From positions 62,001 to 126,000 of the forward strand of contig CAYTPV010000008.1 of NCBI GenBank assembly GCA_964440115.1: DNA of 64,000 nucleotides. Direction: 5' to 3'. Below the pieces are notes generated by a model, which did no database searches, was not told the origin of the DNA, and saw only the letters and a list, made by a program, of their open reading frames with translations. Below are positions 41,975 through 51,881 of this stretch, in pieces (position 1 is the stretch's first letter; the number at the start of each line of letters is the position of its first letter). The DNA comes from JAEWWD01 sp964440115 (GTDB taxonomy: Bacteria > Bacillota > Clostridia > Christensenellales > CAG-138). The position numbers and the translations under genes are program-made.

Positions 41975-43285
41975 ATGAAAAGGGGAACTATCCGGACTGT
42001 TTCCGGTGCCGCCACGGCGGCATCGAGCAGCTATATAAAATCAGCATACACCATATTCTTAAGCCATATCATTGGCAAGAGAGTTTTGACACAGGATGGC
42101 AAAACATTGGGGCGGCTAGTCGATTTATTGGCCGATCCCACTTTGGCGCGCCCGAAAATCGTTGCTGCCGTCGTATTAAGCAAGGGGCAGCAGCTCGTAC
42201 TCGACTTTTCAAAAATCAATATCTCGGACTATAGCGGCAGATATATCCTTTCCTGCAAAGAAGTAAAGCCCGCCAATCTCAAAGGGGTTGACACCGTCCG
42301 CCTTGCAGGCCAGCTTTTGAAAAAGCAGGTCGTCGATATGAACAAGAAGAGGACGGTCACTGTTTACGACATCAAAATCGCCGTCGTAAAAAACGAGGCG
42401 ACTGTCGTGGCGGTGGACGCGGGTCTGCAGGGCCAGCTTCGTCGCATAGGCGTCGCCAATCTGGTGCAGAAAGTCCTCAAGGCGTTTGACGTCACGCTAT
42501 CCAACCAGATGATACTCTGGGACAATGTCGAAGCCATCAATCTGGGCAAAACCGTCGTGGGGCTATCCAGGAGCATATCCAAACTGGACCGCCTGCATCC
42601 TTCGGATATGGCGGATATCATGGAGGATCTCGACAGCAGCACGCAGGCGGAGATATTCTCCGCAATGGAAACGGAACGCGCGGCCGACGTATTGGAAGAA
42701 CTCGAATCCGATACGCGCGAAAGCCTCTTAGAAAGCCTGCCCGCGGATAAAATGGCCGATGTCCTTGAAATCATGCCGGCAGACGAAGCAGCCGATATAC
42801 TCGACGAAGTGGACGAAGAGAAGGCGGATTTGCTGCTTCGGGAAATGGACAGCGAGGCTTCCGTCAAGATCCGCGATTTGATGGAATATGAGGATTACGA
42901 AGTCGGCTCTTTGATGACGACCGATTTCGTGTGTTTCCGTGAAACCAACACGGTGGAAGCCACTTTGGATATCCTCCGGCGCGAAAAGCCGGAATCGGAT
43001 ATGATTTATTACCTGTACATCGTATCGGACAGGGGCGAGCTGCAGGCGGAAGTATCCCTGCGGGATTTCGTGGTCGCGAGCCCCAACGCAAGACTGGGCG
43101 ACATTATGAACCGGGATATCGTATATGTGCAGGATACGGACAAAATAGAAACGCTGCACGACATGATCGCCAAGTACAGCATGCTGGCGGTGCCTGTGGT
43201 GGACGCGTTCCAGAAACTCGTCGGTATCGTCATCATCAACGACGTCATATTCACCCTGCTGCGATCCAAGCGAAGGAGGCCGTAA
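41975..43285 (+). CDS. PRC-barrel, MgtE_N and CBS domain protein without channel domain
   Basis: A 436-residue soluble protein. Two PRC-barrel-like domains (IIGKRVLTQDGKTLGRLVDL, about 25-180) are followed by an MgtE N-terminal superhelical domain (LHPSDMADIMEDLDSSTQAEIFSAM..., about 205-320) and two CBS domains (about 325-435; VGSLMTTDFVCF, DIMNRDIVYVQDTDKIETL). MgtE channels use the same N-CBS module as their Mg2+ sensor, but the transmembrane pore is entirely missing and the protein ends RSKRRRP. TGGAGG precedes the ATG at 41975. Its place directly after the M-box and before an MgtA ATPase suggests an Mg2+-sensing partner or regulator. Confidence 0.88.
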   Translation: MKRGTIRTVSGAATAASSSYIKSAYTIFLSHIIGKRVLTQDGKTLGRLVDLLADPTLARPKIVAAVVLSKGQQLVLDFSKINISDYSGRYILSCKEVKPANLKGVDTVRLAGQLLKKQVVDMNKKRTVTVYDIKIAVVKNEATVVAVDAGLQGQLRRIGVANLVQKVLKAFDVTLSNQMILWDNVEAINLGKTVVGLSRSISKLDRLHPSDMADIMEDLDSSTQAEIFSAMETERAADVLEELESDTRESLLESLPADKMADVLEIMPADEAADILDEVDEEKADLLLREMDSEASVKIRDLMEYEDYEVGSLMTTDFVCFRETNTVEATLDILRREKPESDMIYYLYIVSDRGELQAEVSLRDFVVASPNARLGDIMNRDIVYVQDTDKIETLHDMIAKYSMLAVPVVDAFQKLVGIVIINDVIFTLLRSKRRRP

Positions 43286-43331
43286 GGCAATCGCGCTATA
43301 TTCGCAAATTGGGCAAAAAGGGGTGAGATAA

Positions 43332-46016
43332 ATGAAAAAGAGGAAAACGGTATACGACAACACGGGAGCCATCATGGAAAAGCTCACCGGATTTTCGCGG
43401 CTTGATGTCCGGTCGGTATTTTCAAGGATCAATACATCGCAAAGGGGGCTCGACCATTTCGAAGCGGAACTGCGGCTGGAGGTATTCGGGCCGAACCAGA
43501 TCGCCGCTGAAAAGCCGACCCCCTGGTTTGTGCAGCTGTTCTCGGCGTTTATCAACCCGTTCAGCGGCATTATGTTCTTTCTTGCGGCCATTTCTTATGT
43601 AACGGGCGTTTTGATGGCCGCTCCGGATAAAAAGGACTATCGCACCGTCATCGTGATCGGCGCAATCGTGTTTATCAGCGGTACGCTGCGCTTTGTGCAG
43701 GAGTTCCGTTCGAGCAAAGAAGCGGAAAAGCTCAACGCACTTGTCCACACGACAGCGGCGGTTGTGCGCGACAACGCGCCGCCGCAGGAAATCGAAATGG
43801 CGGAAATCGTGCCGGGGGATATCGTTCACCTGGCGGCGGGGGATATGATCCCCGCGGATGTGCGCGTCATTTCCTCCAAAGACCTGTTTGTGGGGCAATC
43901 CTCGCTGACGGGCGAGTCTGAACCCGTTGAAAAATACGATACGCTTAAGCGCAAAGCGGATTCAAACGGCAGACTGAGCCTTTCCGAGCTTGACAACATC
44001 TGCTTCATGGGCACGACCGTTGTCAGCGGTTCGGCAACTGCCGTCGTACTTGCGACGGGCAACGATACGTATTTCGGGTCGATGGCCAAGACGCTTATCG
44101 GCAAGAACGAGCAGACAAGTTTCGATAAGGGCGTGAACAGCGTAAGCTGGGTGCTTGTGCGGTTCATGGCCATCATGGTGCCCATCGTATTCATAGTGAA
44201 CGGCATCACCAAGCACAACTGGCTGGAGGCGCTGCTTTTCGCTATCTCCGTGGCGGTGGGGCTTACCCCGGAGCTGCTGCCCATGATCGTGACGACCAAT
44301 CTCGCCCGCGGGGCGATAGAGATGTCCAAGCGCAAAACAATCGTCAAGCGCATCAATGCCATACAGAATTTCGGCGCGATGGACATTCTGTGCACCGATA
44401 AAACAGGCACGCTGACCGAGGACAGGATCGTGCTCGAATGCTATCTGGATATCCACGGCAGCGAGGATATCCGTGTCTGGCGGCATGCGTACCTGAACAG
44501 CTACTTTCAGACCGGCTTGAAGAATGTCATCGACGTTGCGGTCATCGCCCGCGCCGAAAAGGAAGGCTACGAAAACTGGGACGATAAATATAAGAAGGTC
44601 GATGAAATCCCGTTCGATTTCAACCGCCGCCGCATGTCCGTGGTGCTCGAAGACAGAACGGGCAAACGGCAGCTTGTCACCAAAGGCGCGATTGAAGAGA
44701 TGCTCAAGGTGTGCTCCTTTGCCGAATACAGGGGAGAGGTCGTCCCCATGTCGGAGGAAATCCGCGCAGAAGCCATGGCGATGGTCAACCGGATGAGCAG
44801 CGAAGGCTTGCGCGTGCTGGCCGTGGCGCAGAAAAACGAAGTGCCCACAGAGGGCGTATTCGGTGTGGCGGATGAAGCCGACTTGGTGCTGATGGGCTAC
44901 ATCGGATTCCTCGACCCGCCCAAGCAATCCTCGGCGAACGCAATCAAAGCGCTCAACGAGTACGGCGTGAAAGTGAAAATTCTCACCGGCGACAACGAAC
45001 TTGTGACGCGCAAAATCTGCGCCGAAGTCGGTCTGCCGGTGGACAGCATACTGCTGGGCAGCCAGATAGATGGAATGAGCGACGCGCAGCTTGTAAAAGC
45101 AGCGGAAAATACGACCATCTGCGCAAAGCTTTCGCCCATGCAGAAGGCGCGGATCATCAAAGTACTCAAGGCCAACGATCACATTGTAGGCTTCATGGGC
45201 GACGGCATCAACGACGCCCCCGCCATGAAGGAAGCCGACGTCGGCATCTCCGTCGATACGGCGGCGGATATCGCAAAGGAATCGGCGGATATCATACTGC
45301 TTGAAAAAGATTTGATGGTGCTCGAACAGGGCGTGATCGAAGGGCGCAAGACATTCGGCAACATCATCAAGTATATCAAGATGGCGGCAAGCTCCAATTT
45401 CGGCAATATGTTCAGCGTACTGGCAGCATCCGCGTTTCTGCCGTTTTTGCCGATGCAGCCTATACAGCTGCTGCTGCTCAACCTCATTTACGATATTTCC
45501 TGCCTGGCCATCCCCTGGGACAACATGGACACGAGCTATTTGAAGGTGCCCCGCAAGTGGGAATCTTCTTCCATCGGGAAGTTCATGATCTGGCTGGGAC
45601 CCACGAGCTCGGTGTTTGACGTAACGACGTATATTTTGATGTTCTTCGTCATCTGCCCTGCTATATTCGGCGGCGCATATGGCGCGGCGGGCGTGGACGG
45701 GGCGAAGTTTATGGCGCTGTTCAACACCGGCTGGTTTGTAGAGTCGCTGTGGTCGCAGACGCTGGTCATCCACATGATCCGCACGCCCAAGATACCGTTT
45801 ATACAGAGCCGCGCGTCCGTGCCGCTGCTGCTGTTTACGACGATGGGCATCGCCATCGGCACGATCATCCCCTTTACGCCGCTCGGTGCTGTGATGGGCA
45901 TGCTGCCGCTGCCGGCCGCGTATTTCCCGTGGCTCATCGGCATGATACTGCTGTATATGCTGCTTGCGACGCTTTTAAAGCGCAACTATGTACGACGCTA
46001 CGGCGAACTGCTTTAA
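43332..46016 (+). CDS. mgtA: Magnesium-importing P-type ATPase
   Basis: An 894-residue P-type ATPase of usual MgtA size. TGES is in SSLTGESEPVEKYD; the phosphorylated Asp356 is in LCTDKTGTLTED; the hinge GDGINDAPAMKEADVGISVD is present; about ten membrane helices. The segment NMDTSYLKVPRKW between late helices is characteristic of the MgtA/MgtB subgroup. It uses ATP to import Mg2+. It lies 46 nt downstream of the MgtE_N-CBS gene behind the same M-box, with GGGGTGAGATAA before its ATG. Confidence 0.95.
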   Translation: MKKRKTVYDNTGAIMEKLTGFSRLDVRSVFSRINTSQRGLDHFEAELRLEVFGPNQIAAEKPTPWFVQLFSAFINPFSGIMFFLAAISYVTGVLMAAPDKKDYRTVIVIGAIVFISGTLRFVQEFRSSKEAEKLNALVHTTAAVVRDNAPPQEIEMAEIVPGDIVHLAAGDMIPADVRVISSKDLFVGQSSLTGESEPVEKYDTLKRKADSNGRLSLSELDNICFMGTTVVSGSATAVVLATGNDTYFGSMAKTLIGKNEQTSFDKGVNSVSWVLVRFMAIMVPIVFIVNGITKHNWLEALLFAISVAVGLTPELLPMIVTTNLARGAIEMSKRKTIVKRINAIQNFGAMDILCTDKTGTLTEDRIVLECYLDIHGSEDIRVWRHAYLNSYFQTGLKNVIDVAVIARAEKEGYENWDDKYKKVDEIPFDFNRRRMSVVLEDRTGKRQLVTKGAIEEMLKVCSFAEYRGEVVPMSEEIRAEAMAMVNRMSSEGLRVLAVAQKNEVPTEGVFGVADEADLVLMGYIGFLDPPKQSSANAIKALNEYGVKVKILTGDNELVTRKICAEVGLPVDSILLGSQIDGMSDAQLVKAAENTTICAKLSPMQKARIIKVLKANDHIVGFMGDGINDAPAMKEADVGISVDTAADIAKESADIILLEKDLMVLEQGVIEGRKTFGNIIKYIKMAASSNFGNMFSVLAASAFLPFLPMQPIQLLLLNLIYDISCLAIPWDNMDTSYLKVPRKWESSSIGKFMIWLGPTSSVFDVTTYILMFFVICPAIFGGAYGAAGVDGAKFMALFNTGWFVESLWSQTLVIHMIRTPKIPFIQSRASVPLLLFTTMGIAIGTIIPFTPLGAVMGMLPLPAAYFPWLIGMILLYMLLATLLKRNYVRRYGELL

Positions 46017-46028
46017 GGAGGGATGCGT

Positions 46029-46235
46029 ATGTCGATAGGGAATAACATCTATACGGCGGCGGGGCTGTTCACAGTTTGCGGCTTGATGCTGCTTGCGCTG
46101 CTCGCTACATACCCCGCCAGCAAAGCCTATGCAAAAGGCAGACCCTTTTTGAAGTGGTATGTATTTGGGCTGCTGCTTTTCCCCGTTGCTTTTATCGCCG
46201 CGCTAGTGATGAAGCCGCTGGGCAGGGAGGAATAG
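46029..46235 (+). CDS. Small two-helix membrane protein in the mgtA operon
   Basis: A 68-residue protein with two membrane helices (about 7-26 and 42-60), a short basic loop (SKAYAKGRPFLKW) and a basic tail. AAGGAGG at 46015-46021 overlaps the mgtA stop and gives 7-nt spacing to this ATG (46029), so the gene is coupled to mgtA. It resembles no named family I can assign. By position it could be a small partner of MgtA, as MgtS and MgtR are in enterobacteria; this is inference. Confidence 0.75.
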   Translation: MSIGNNIYTAAGLFTVCGLMLLALLATYPASKAYAKGRPFLKWYVFGLLLFPVAFIAALVMKPLGREE

Positions 46236-46272
46236 AGCACAGACCGCACAAAGCTCATTTGTACGCCATTGT

Positions 46273-46300
46273 CCCCGCTTTTTGCGGGGGCATTTTTGTT
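46273..46300 (+). terminator. Terminator of the magnesium operon
   Basis: CCCCGC-TTTTT-GCGGGG (46273-46289), then GCATTTTTGTT. Confidence 0.85.
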
Positions 46301-46432
46301 ATGCGCGCAGCATAGCCTGCACTGTCCTTCCATCCCTATCCATTTGAGGATATACGATTGCAAACTTTTTTTGACAATCCAACGCATTTGCGCATTCTGT
46401 CGGTTATTCAGCCACCGCCGGAATATTGTTGG

Positions 46433-46461
46433 TTGTGAACAAAACATACATTCCTTATAAT
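46433..46461 (+). promoter_or_regulatory. Promoter of the ABC/FtsX exporter operon
   Basis: TTGTGA (46433-46438), 17-nt spacer, TATAAT (46456-46461); the start codon of the ATPase gene follows 78 nt later. Confidence 0.65.
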
Positions 46462-46538
46462 TCAGTATTGCATGATATACAACATACTGTTGAAAACACG
46501 GCAGGGTATATCCAAGACAGGAAGGTAGGGTCTTCACA

Positions 46539-47240
46539 TTGTCCTTTATCGAGTTCAACGATATTTATAAGGAATACCGTACGGACGGCATAGCGATACG
46601 CGCACTCGACGGCGCAAGCTTCGCCGTGGAAAAAGGGGAGTTGGCTGTGATACTCGGCTCTTCCGGCGCGGGCAAAACCACGGCGCTCAATATACTCGGC
46701 GGCATGGATACCGCCACCTCCGGCAGCATAGTTGTGGACGGCGACGATATCGGCCGGTACACCACCCGTGATCTGGTAGGCTATCGGCGGCTGAGCATAG
46801 GCTTTGTATTCCAGTTTTATAATCTGGTGCCCAATCTGACGGCGCTTGAAAATGTGGAGCTGGCCGCGCAAATCTGCACCGGCGCATTAAGCGCCACAGA
46901 GACGCTCGAAAAAGTGGGCTTAAGCGAGCGCATGAACAATTTCCCCTCGCAGCTTTCGGGCGGCGAGCAGCAGCGCGTAGCGATCGCACGGGCAATCGCC
47001 AAAAATCCCAAGCTGCTGCTGTGCGACGAACCCACCGGGGCTTTGGACTACGCCACGGGCAAGCAGATACTGCAGCTACTATACGATACCTGCCGCCGCG
47101 ACGGCATCACGGTGCTTATTATCACGCACAATTCTGCCATCGCCGCCATGGCGGACAGGGTAATCAAATTCAAAAGCGGCAAAGTGGTAAGCATGACGGT
47201 CAACCCGTCTCCCTTGCCCGCACAGGATATCGAGTGGTGA
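46539..47240 (+). CDS. ABC transporter ATP-binding protein (LolD/MacB type)
   Basis: A 233-residue ATPase: Walker A LGSSGAGKTTAL (39-50), signature QLSGGEQQRVAIARAIA, Walker B LLLCDEPTGALD, as in the LolD/MacB/FtsE family. The start is a TTG (46539). A large FtsX-type permease gene starts 4 nt after its stop. Such mechanotransmission pumps act on lipoproteins, peptides or peptidoglycan hydrolases in the envelope rather than driving classical transport. Confidence 0.93.
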   Translation: MSFIEFNDIYKEYRTDGIAIRALDGASFAVEKGELAVILGSSGAGKTTALNILGGMDTATSGSIVVDGDDIGRYTTRDLVGYRRLSIGFVFQFYNLVPNLTALENVELAAQICTGALSATETLEKVGLSERMNNFPSQLSGGEQQRVAIARAIAKNPKLLLCDEPTGALDYATGKQILQLLYDTCRRDGITVLIITHNSAIAAMADRVIKFKSGKVVSMTVNPSPLPAQDIEW

Positions 47241-47244
47241 ACGA

Positions 47245-50200
47245 ATGAAACTCGCGTATCGCAAGGACATACTGCGCAGCATCAAAATAAGCTGGAAGCG
47301 GTTCGCTTCCATAGCTTTGATTGTCGCGCTCGGTGTAAGCGTGCTGACGGGCATTTACGCGACCTGTCAGGACATGTACGCCTCTGCCGACCGCTTTTAT
47401 GACGAACAGAACCTGTTCGATATCCGCGTGGTATCCACCCTTGGCCTTACGGACGATGACGTCGCCGTGCTCAAAACCGTAAAAGGCGTACAGATTGCGG
47501 AAGGCGGCTATTTTGAAACGGTGCATACGCAGGCAGGCAACGCGCGCAAAACCGCACAGATGGAAGTGCTCAGCGTGTACGGCCTGAACGCGCCGTATAT
47601 TCTGGAGGGCGTGCTGCCCAAGGCGTCCGGCGAAATCGCGGTGACGCGCAATTACATGAACGCCGCCAACAAGCACATCGGCGACAAGGTCACGATAGAA
47701 GAAGATACCGAAAAAAACGAGGATGATGAGGATGCAAAGTCCTCCTCCGATACGCAGCCTTCGAGCGGCTCGGTGGAGTGGGACGCACAGGTGGATACGG
47801 GGGATGAGCAAACCCCCACATTCGCGCGCACGGAATATACCATCACGGGCGTTGTCATAGACCCCATGCATGTCAACAGCAACGACGACAGCAAGTCTTT
47901 CCGCGCGGCATCGGCCACCGACTACAATTTCTATATCATTCCCGCGGACGCGGACAGCGATATTTATACGGCCATCTACCTGCAGCTGACGGGGCTATCC
48001 GGCCTGAACAGCTATTCCAAAGAATATGAGGACGCGGTACAATCCGTCATCGATCAAATTGAAACCAAGCTCATGACCGACCGCGAAAAAGCCCGGTACG
48101 ACGAGGTGATGGCCGACGCTAAGGCGCGGCTGACCGATGCCGAAAACCAAATGAACGCCAAGTTTGCGGACGCGGAAAAGAAGTTTGCGGACGCGTGGGC
48201 TGAAATCCACGATGGCTGGAGCAAGCTCTCCGAAGGCGAAATCGAGCTGATCAACAAGGAAGCCGACGCGCGGCAGCAGATCGCAGACGGGCGAAAGGAA
48301 ATTTTAACGCAGCGCGAAGCGCTCATCAAAGCGGAGGCCGATTGGGTATCCGGCGACGCCGAGTGGCGGGATAATTCACAGAAGCTGGAAGATGGCAAGC
48401 TGGAACTCGTTGAGCAGCGCCAGCAGGCGGAATTGCAGTTTGCAAGTGCGGATGCTGAGTTCAGCGCGCAGCAGGTTACGGTTTCGGGGGCGGTCAGCAA
48501 TGCATCCTCGGGTGCGGCCGCCATACAATCCGCGTTCGGGGAGAGCCTTCCAACAGACCAATGGAACGCGCTGGTTTCCGGCGCGAGCGACAAAACATAC
48601 TCCCTCATCAACGCCGACCCAGAGAGTCAGCCCAACGCATCCGCCGTGGCAGCAGCGACATCCGGCGAGCAGAATGATCTTGCCGGGGCAATCGCGCAGA
48701 CGGGCGACCCCGCGCTTGCAGGCATGACACAAAGCGCAATAGAGGCCGCGCTGGGGCTAGGCATGGCAAAGGGGGCGGAGCGGGCATTCAATGCGCAGTA
48801 TTCCGCTTACAACGCGCAAAAGTCAGCCGCCATGCAGAAGATTGCGGACGCGGAGGCGGAGCTCGCGCTCAACGAACAGAAGCTGAACGACGGGAGAAAG
48901 CAGCTCGACGACGGCAAAATCAAAATACAAAACGGCTTTGCACAGCTAAACGACGGGGAAGCGGAACTCAATCAAAAAGAAGCCGACGCAGAAAAGGCGT
49001 TTGCAGAGGCGGAACAGGAAATAACCGACAACAAGCAGAAGCTGTATGACGGCGAAGCCGAGCTCAAGGGTAACGAATGGGAGTATCAGCAGAAAAAAGC
49101 CGAGGGGCAGCAGAAAATAGCCGACGCGTATACGGACTTAAAGGAAATCGATACCGCGCAGTGGTATGTGCAGGATCGAGACTCGCAGGACAGCTATTCG
49201 AGCATGAAGAACGAGATGGCCTCCATAGAAGCGGTGGGCAGGATATTTCCCATGATATTCTTTGTGGTCGCCATACTCATGTGCCTCACGACAATGACGC
49301 GCATGGTGGAAGAGGAGCGCGGGCTGATCGGCACGTATAAATCCATAGGTTTAAGCGACGGCGCGATTTATTGGAAGTATATTCTGTACGCCCTGTTATC
49401 GAGCGTGATCGGCGCTGTATTCGGCAATCTGCTGGGGTTTTACGGGCTGCCCCGGGTGCTCATGGGCATACTGCAAACCATGTATACCATCCCTTACTCG
49501 CTGCTGCTGTATTACCCCACCTCCGGCATATCCGGCGCTGTATTGTTCATTGCAGGCACGGCGGGGGCGACCGCGTGGGCCTGCCGCACGGAGCTTACGC
49601 ATATGCCCAGTGTGCTGCTGCGGCCTAAATCACCCAAGGCCGGTTCGCGCGTATTGCTCGAGCGCATCCCTATGATCTGGAACCGCCTGAAATTCCTGAA
49701 CAAGGTGACGGCGCGCAATCTGTTCCGGTATAAAAAGCGGCTGATTATGACCGTCGCGGGCATCATGGGCTGCACCACGCTGCTGATGATAGGCTTTTCC
49801 ATCAGAGATACGGTGACGGGACTCAACCCGCTGCAATACGACTATATCACAAAGTACGATCTGCTTGCCGCCACGGCGGATGAGGACAACGACAAGCTAG
49901 TTGCGGTGTTCGACGAGGACCCGGCGATAAAGGATTATCTGAACGTGCGGCTTTCGACCATAAAGGTGACCAACGCGCAGGGCGACTCCGAAAGCATGCA
50001 GATGATGGTCGTGCCCGACGGCTCGAAGCTTTCGGATTATGTGTTTACGCCGGATACAGAAGGGGTTCCCGTGTCGCTTGACAACACGGGTATCTTGCTG
50101 ACTGAGAATGCCGCCACGGAATTGCTGCACGTGGGGCAGGGGGACAGGGTATCTTTGCAGAACCCCAAGCTGGAGCAGGGGGATACGACCGTTGCCCATG

Positions 50201-50820
50201 TCGTGCGATATTACCTGGGCAATTATGTGTATGTGTCGCAGAGCCTATACGAAAGTATGTTTGGGGAGTATATGCCCAATGCGGCGTTGGCGCATCTTGC
50301 GGATACCGTATCGGATCAGGCGGCGTTCGCAAAGGATCTTCCCGATCAGCACGATTTCGTTCAGACCGCGGTGAGCACACAGGCCATGCGGTCGGATTTC
50401 GCCACCAATTTCACCATGCTCAACGCCGTGATCGTACTGCTCATCGTCATGGCGGGCGGGCTTGCGTTCGTGGTGCTGTTCACACTTTCCAACACGAATA
50501 TATCCGAGCGCGAGCGGGAACTTGCTACCATTAAGGTGCTGGGGTTTTACGACATGGAAGTGCACAGCTATGTAAACAAGGAAACCGTTATCCTCACTGG
50601 GATTGGCGCGCTGCTGGGTCTGCCCGTAGGGTACCTGTTCAGCGGGCTGATCATATCCACGCTGAGCATCCCCGCCGTGCAGTTCCAACTGAGCGCACAG
50701 CCTTTGAGCTATGTGTACTCGGCAGTGATCTCGTTCGGGTTCGGGCTGATCGTGAGCCTGATCACCAACCGCACGCTCGACCACATCAATATGGTGGAAG
50801 CGCTGAAGAGTATCGAATGA
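47245..50820 (+). CDS. FtsX-like permease with long coiled-coil insert
   Basis: A 1191-residue protein. One N-terminal membrane helix (about 17-38) is followed by an extracytoplasmic region with an acidic Ser/Glu-rich stretch. A long coiled coil covers about 280-640 and contains repeating Asp-Ala-Glu-type heptads (for example NDGEAELNQKEADAEKAF), broken by a Ser/Ala-rich segment (about 415-520). The first FtsX block (IFPMIFFVVAILMCLTTMTRMVEEERG) is at about 670-790 and the second at about 1055-1190. This matches large FtsX-type exporters of Clostridia that pair with LolD-like ATPases. The substrate is unknown. Confidence 0.9.
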   Translation: MKLAYRKDILRSIKISWKRFASIALIVALGVSVLTGIYATCQDMYASADRFYDEQNLFDIRVVSTLGLTDDDVAVLKTVKGVQIAEGGYFETVHTQAGNARKTAQMEVLSVYGLNAPYILEGVLPKASGEIAVTRNYMNAANKHIGDKVTIEEDTEKNEDDEDAKSSSDTQPSSGSVEWDAQVDTGDEQTPTFARTEYTITGVVIDPMHVNSNDDSKSFRAASATDYNFYIIPADADSDIYTAIYLQLTGLSGLNSYSKEYEDAVQSVIDQIETKLMTDREKARYDEVMADAKARLTDAENQMNAKFADAEKKFADAWAEIHDGWSKLSEGEIELINKEADARQQIADGRKEILTQREALIKAEADWVSGDAEWRDNSQKLEDGKLELVEQRQQAELQFASADAEFSAQQVTVSGAVSNASSGAAAIQSAFGESLPTDQWNALVSGASDKTYSLINADPESQPNASAVAAATSGEQNDLAGAIAQTGDPALAGMTQSAIEAALGLGMAKGAERAFNAQYSAYNAQKSAAMQKIADAEAELALNEQKLNDGRKQLDDGKIKIQNGFAQLNDGEAELNQKEADAEKAFAEAEQEITDNKQKLYDGEAELKGNEWEYQQKKAEGQQKIADAYTDLKEIDTAQWYVQDRDSQDSYSSMKNEMASIEAVGRIFPMIFFVVAILMCLTTMTRMVEEERGLIGTYKSIGLSDGAIYWKYILYALLSSVIGAVFGNLLGFYGLPRVLMGILQTMYTIPYSLLLYYPTSGISGAVLFIAGTAGATAWACRTELTHMPSVLLRPKSPKAGSRVLLERIPMIWNRLKFLNKVTARNLFRYKKRLIMTVAGIMGCTTLLMIGFSIRDTVTGLNPLQYDYITKYDLLAATADEDNDKLVAVFDEDPAIKDYLNVRLSTIKVTNAQGDSESMQMMVVPDGSKLSDYVFTPDTEGVPVSLDNTGILLTENAATELLHVGQGDRVSLQNPKLEQGDTTVAHVVRYYLGNYVYVSQSLYESMFGEYMPNAALAHLADTVSDQAAFAKDLPDQHDFVQTAVSTQAMRSDFATNFTMLNAVIVLLIVMAGGLAFVVLFTLSNTNISERERELATIKVLGFYDMEVHSYVNKETVILTGIGALLGLPVGYLFSGLIISTLSIPAVQFQLSAQPLSYVYSAVISFGFGLIVSLITNRTLDHINMVEALKSIE

Positions 50821-50995
50821 TTTTACAGGGGTTTCACCCCTGCACCCCACCAAAGGGACACGTCCCTTTGGAATCCCACCTGTCTTTTTTTAGGGAAGCA
50901 TCGCACCTAAGGGGGCGCGGGGGGCGAAGCCCTCCCGCTTTTAAATAAAAAAATACCTCGTCGCCGCCCCGATGGGCGGCGATACCGATTCCCAC
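50821..50995. repeat. Interspersed repeat, modules C and A (reverse)
   Basis: CAGGGGTTTCACCCCTGC, CACCAAAGGGACACGTCCCT then TTGG (module C), then module A in reverse: AAGGGGGCGCGGGGGGCGAA and GCCCTCCCGC, linker TTTTAAATAAAAAAATACC, CGTCGCCGCCC...GGGCGGCGATACC. It lies at the 3' end of the permease gene. Confidence 0.75.
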
Positions 50996-51130
50996 CCACA
51001 AGCCAGAGCCAATGGAACTCCAAAGCTTACATAAAACGCGCCTCACGATTGTATTCCCACTCTATATATTTCTTCCCGATTTCGCCGTATAATAGCTGTG
51101 ATCATATCCGCAATTTAGGAGATGAAAGTT

Positions 51131-51679
51131 ATGGCGCAAGAGAAAAACAGGATTGAACTCATCAACGTGATACTCGAGGATGAGGAAGAAAGAAAGCTCG
51201 AAGAAGAAGAAATCATTCATATACTGCTGGACCGCAAAGTAGCCAGCAACACCAGCCGCACACCGAATTCCGAAGTCACCCTCGGAGCTCGCATGGCCGA
51301 TAAGATCGCCAAATTCGCGGGCAGCTGGAAGTTTATCATTATATTCATTTCCTGCCTCGTAGGCTGGATCGTTATCAACGTGCTCATGCAATCAAAAGCG
51401 TTCGACGTGTACCCGTTCATACTGCTCAATCTGATGCTATCCTGCATCGCGGCGATACAGGCTCCCGTCATCATGATGAGCCAGAATCGGCAGGAGGAAA
51501 AGGACAGGCTGCGTTCGCAGAACGACTATAAGGTCAACCTGAAAGCGGAGATCATACTTGAGGATCTGCACCAGAAAATCGACATGCTGCTAGTCAATCA
51601 GGAGCGGATACTGGACAGGCTGGAGAAGGCGGAGAAACGGCGGGGAAGTCGGGAGGGCGACGGGGAGAGTACGTTATAA
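51131..51679 (+). CDS. DUF1003 family membrane protein
   Basis: A 182-residue protein. A charged N-terminus is followed by the DUF1003 core: LGARMADKIAKFAGSWKFII, helix 1, then DVYPFILLNLMLSCIAAIQAPVIMMSQNRQ, helix 2, and a cytoplasmic coiled-coil tail (LEDLHQKIDMLLVNQERILDRLEKAEKR). The ATG at 51131 is 9 nt after AGGAG. Function of the family is not established. A module A repeat directly follows the stop codon. Confidence 0.9.
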   Translation: MAQEKNRIELINVILEDEEERKLEEEEIIHILLDRKVASNTSRTPNSEVTLGARMADKIAKFAGSWKFIIIFISCLVGWIVINVLMQSKAFDVYPFILLNLMLSCIAAIQAPVIMMSQNRQEEKDRLRSQNDYKVNLKAEIILEDLHQKIDMLLVNQERILDRLEKAEKRRGSREGDGESTL

Positions 51680-51760
51680 AAAGGTATCGCCGCCTAAGGG
51701 CGGCGACGTCGTATTTTTTGGGGCGGGAGGGCTTCGCCCCCCGCGCCCCCCTTCATAAAC
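51678..51760. repeat. Interspersed repeat, module A (forward)
   Basis: GGTATCGCCGCCTAAGGGCG and GCGACG, the AT linker, then GCGGGAGGGCTTCGCCCCCC and GCGCCCCCC. It starts right at the stop codon of the DUF1003 gene and probably serves as its terminator. Confidence 0.75.
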
Positions 51761-51818
51761 GAAGAACGTTTCCTGCAGATTTTCGTGAATTTCTCTGCAA
51801 CATGCTAGTGTAAAACTA

Positions 51819-51848
51819 TTGACATATAACTTTTCACATATGTATTGT
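51819..51848 (+). promoter_or_regulatory. Promoter of the AbiG-like pair
   Basis: TTGACA (51819-51824), 18-nt spacer, TATTGT (51843-51848), 33 nt before the first start codon. Confidence 0.65.
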
Positions 51849-51881
51849 ATTGTTAATGCATACATGGTTTAGGTGATTAGT

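Noticed and set aside
43962..45773. 603-codon frame antisense to mgtA
   Set aside because: His/Arg-rich low-quality translation opposite a full P-type ATPase with all motifs.
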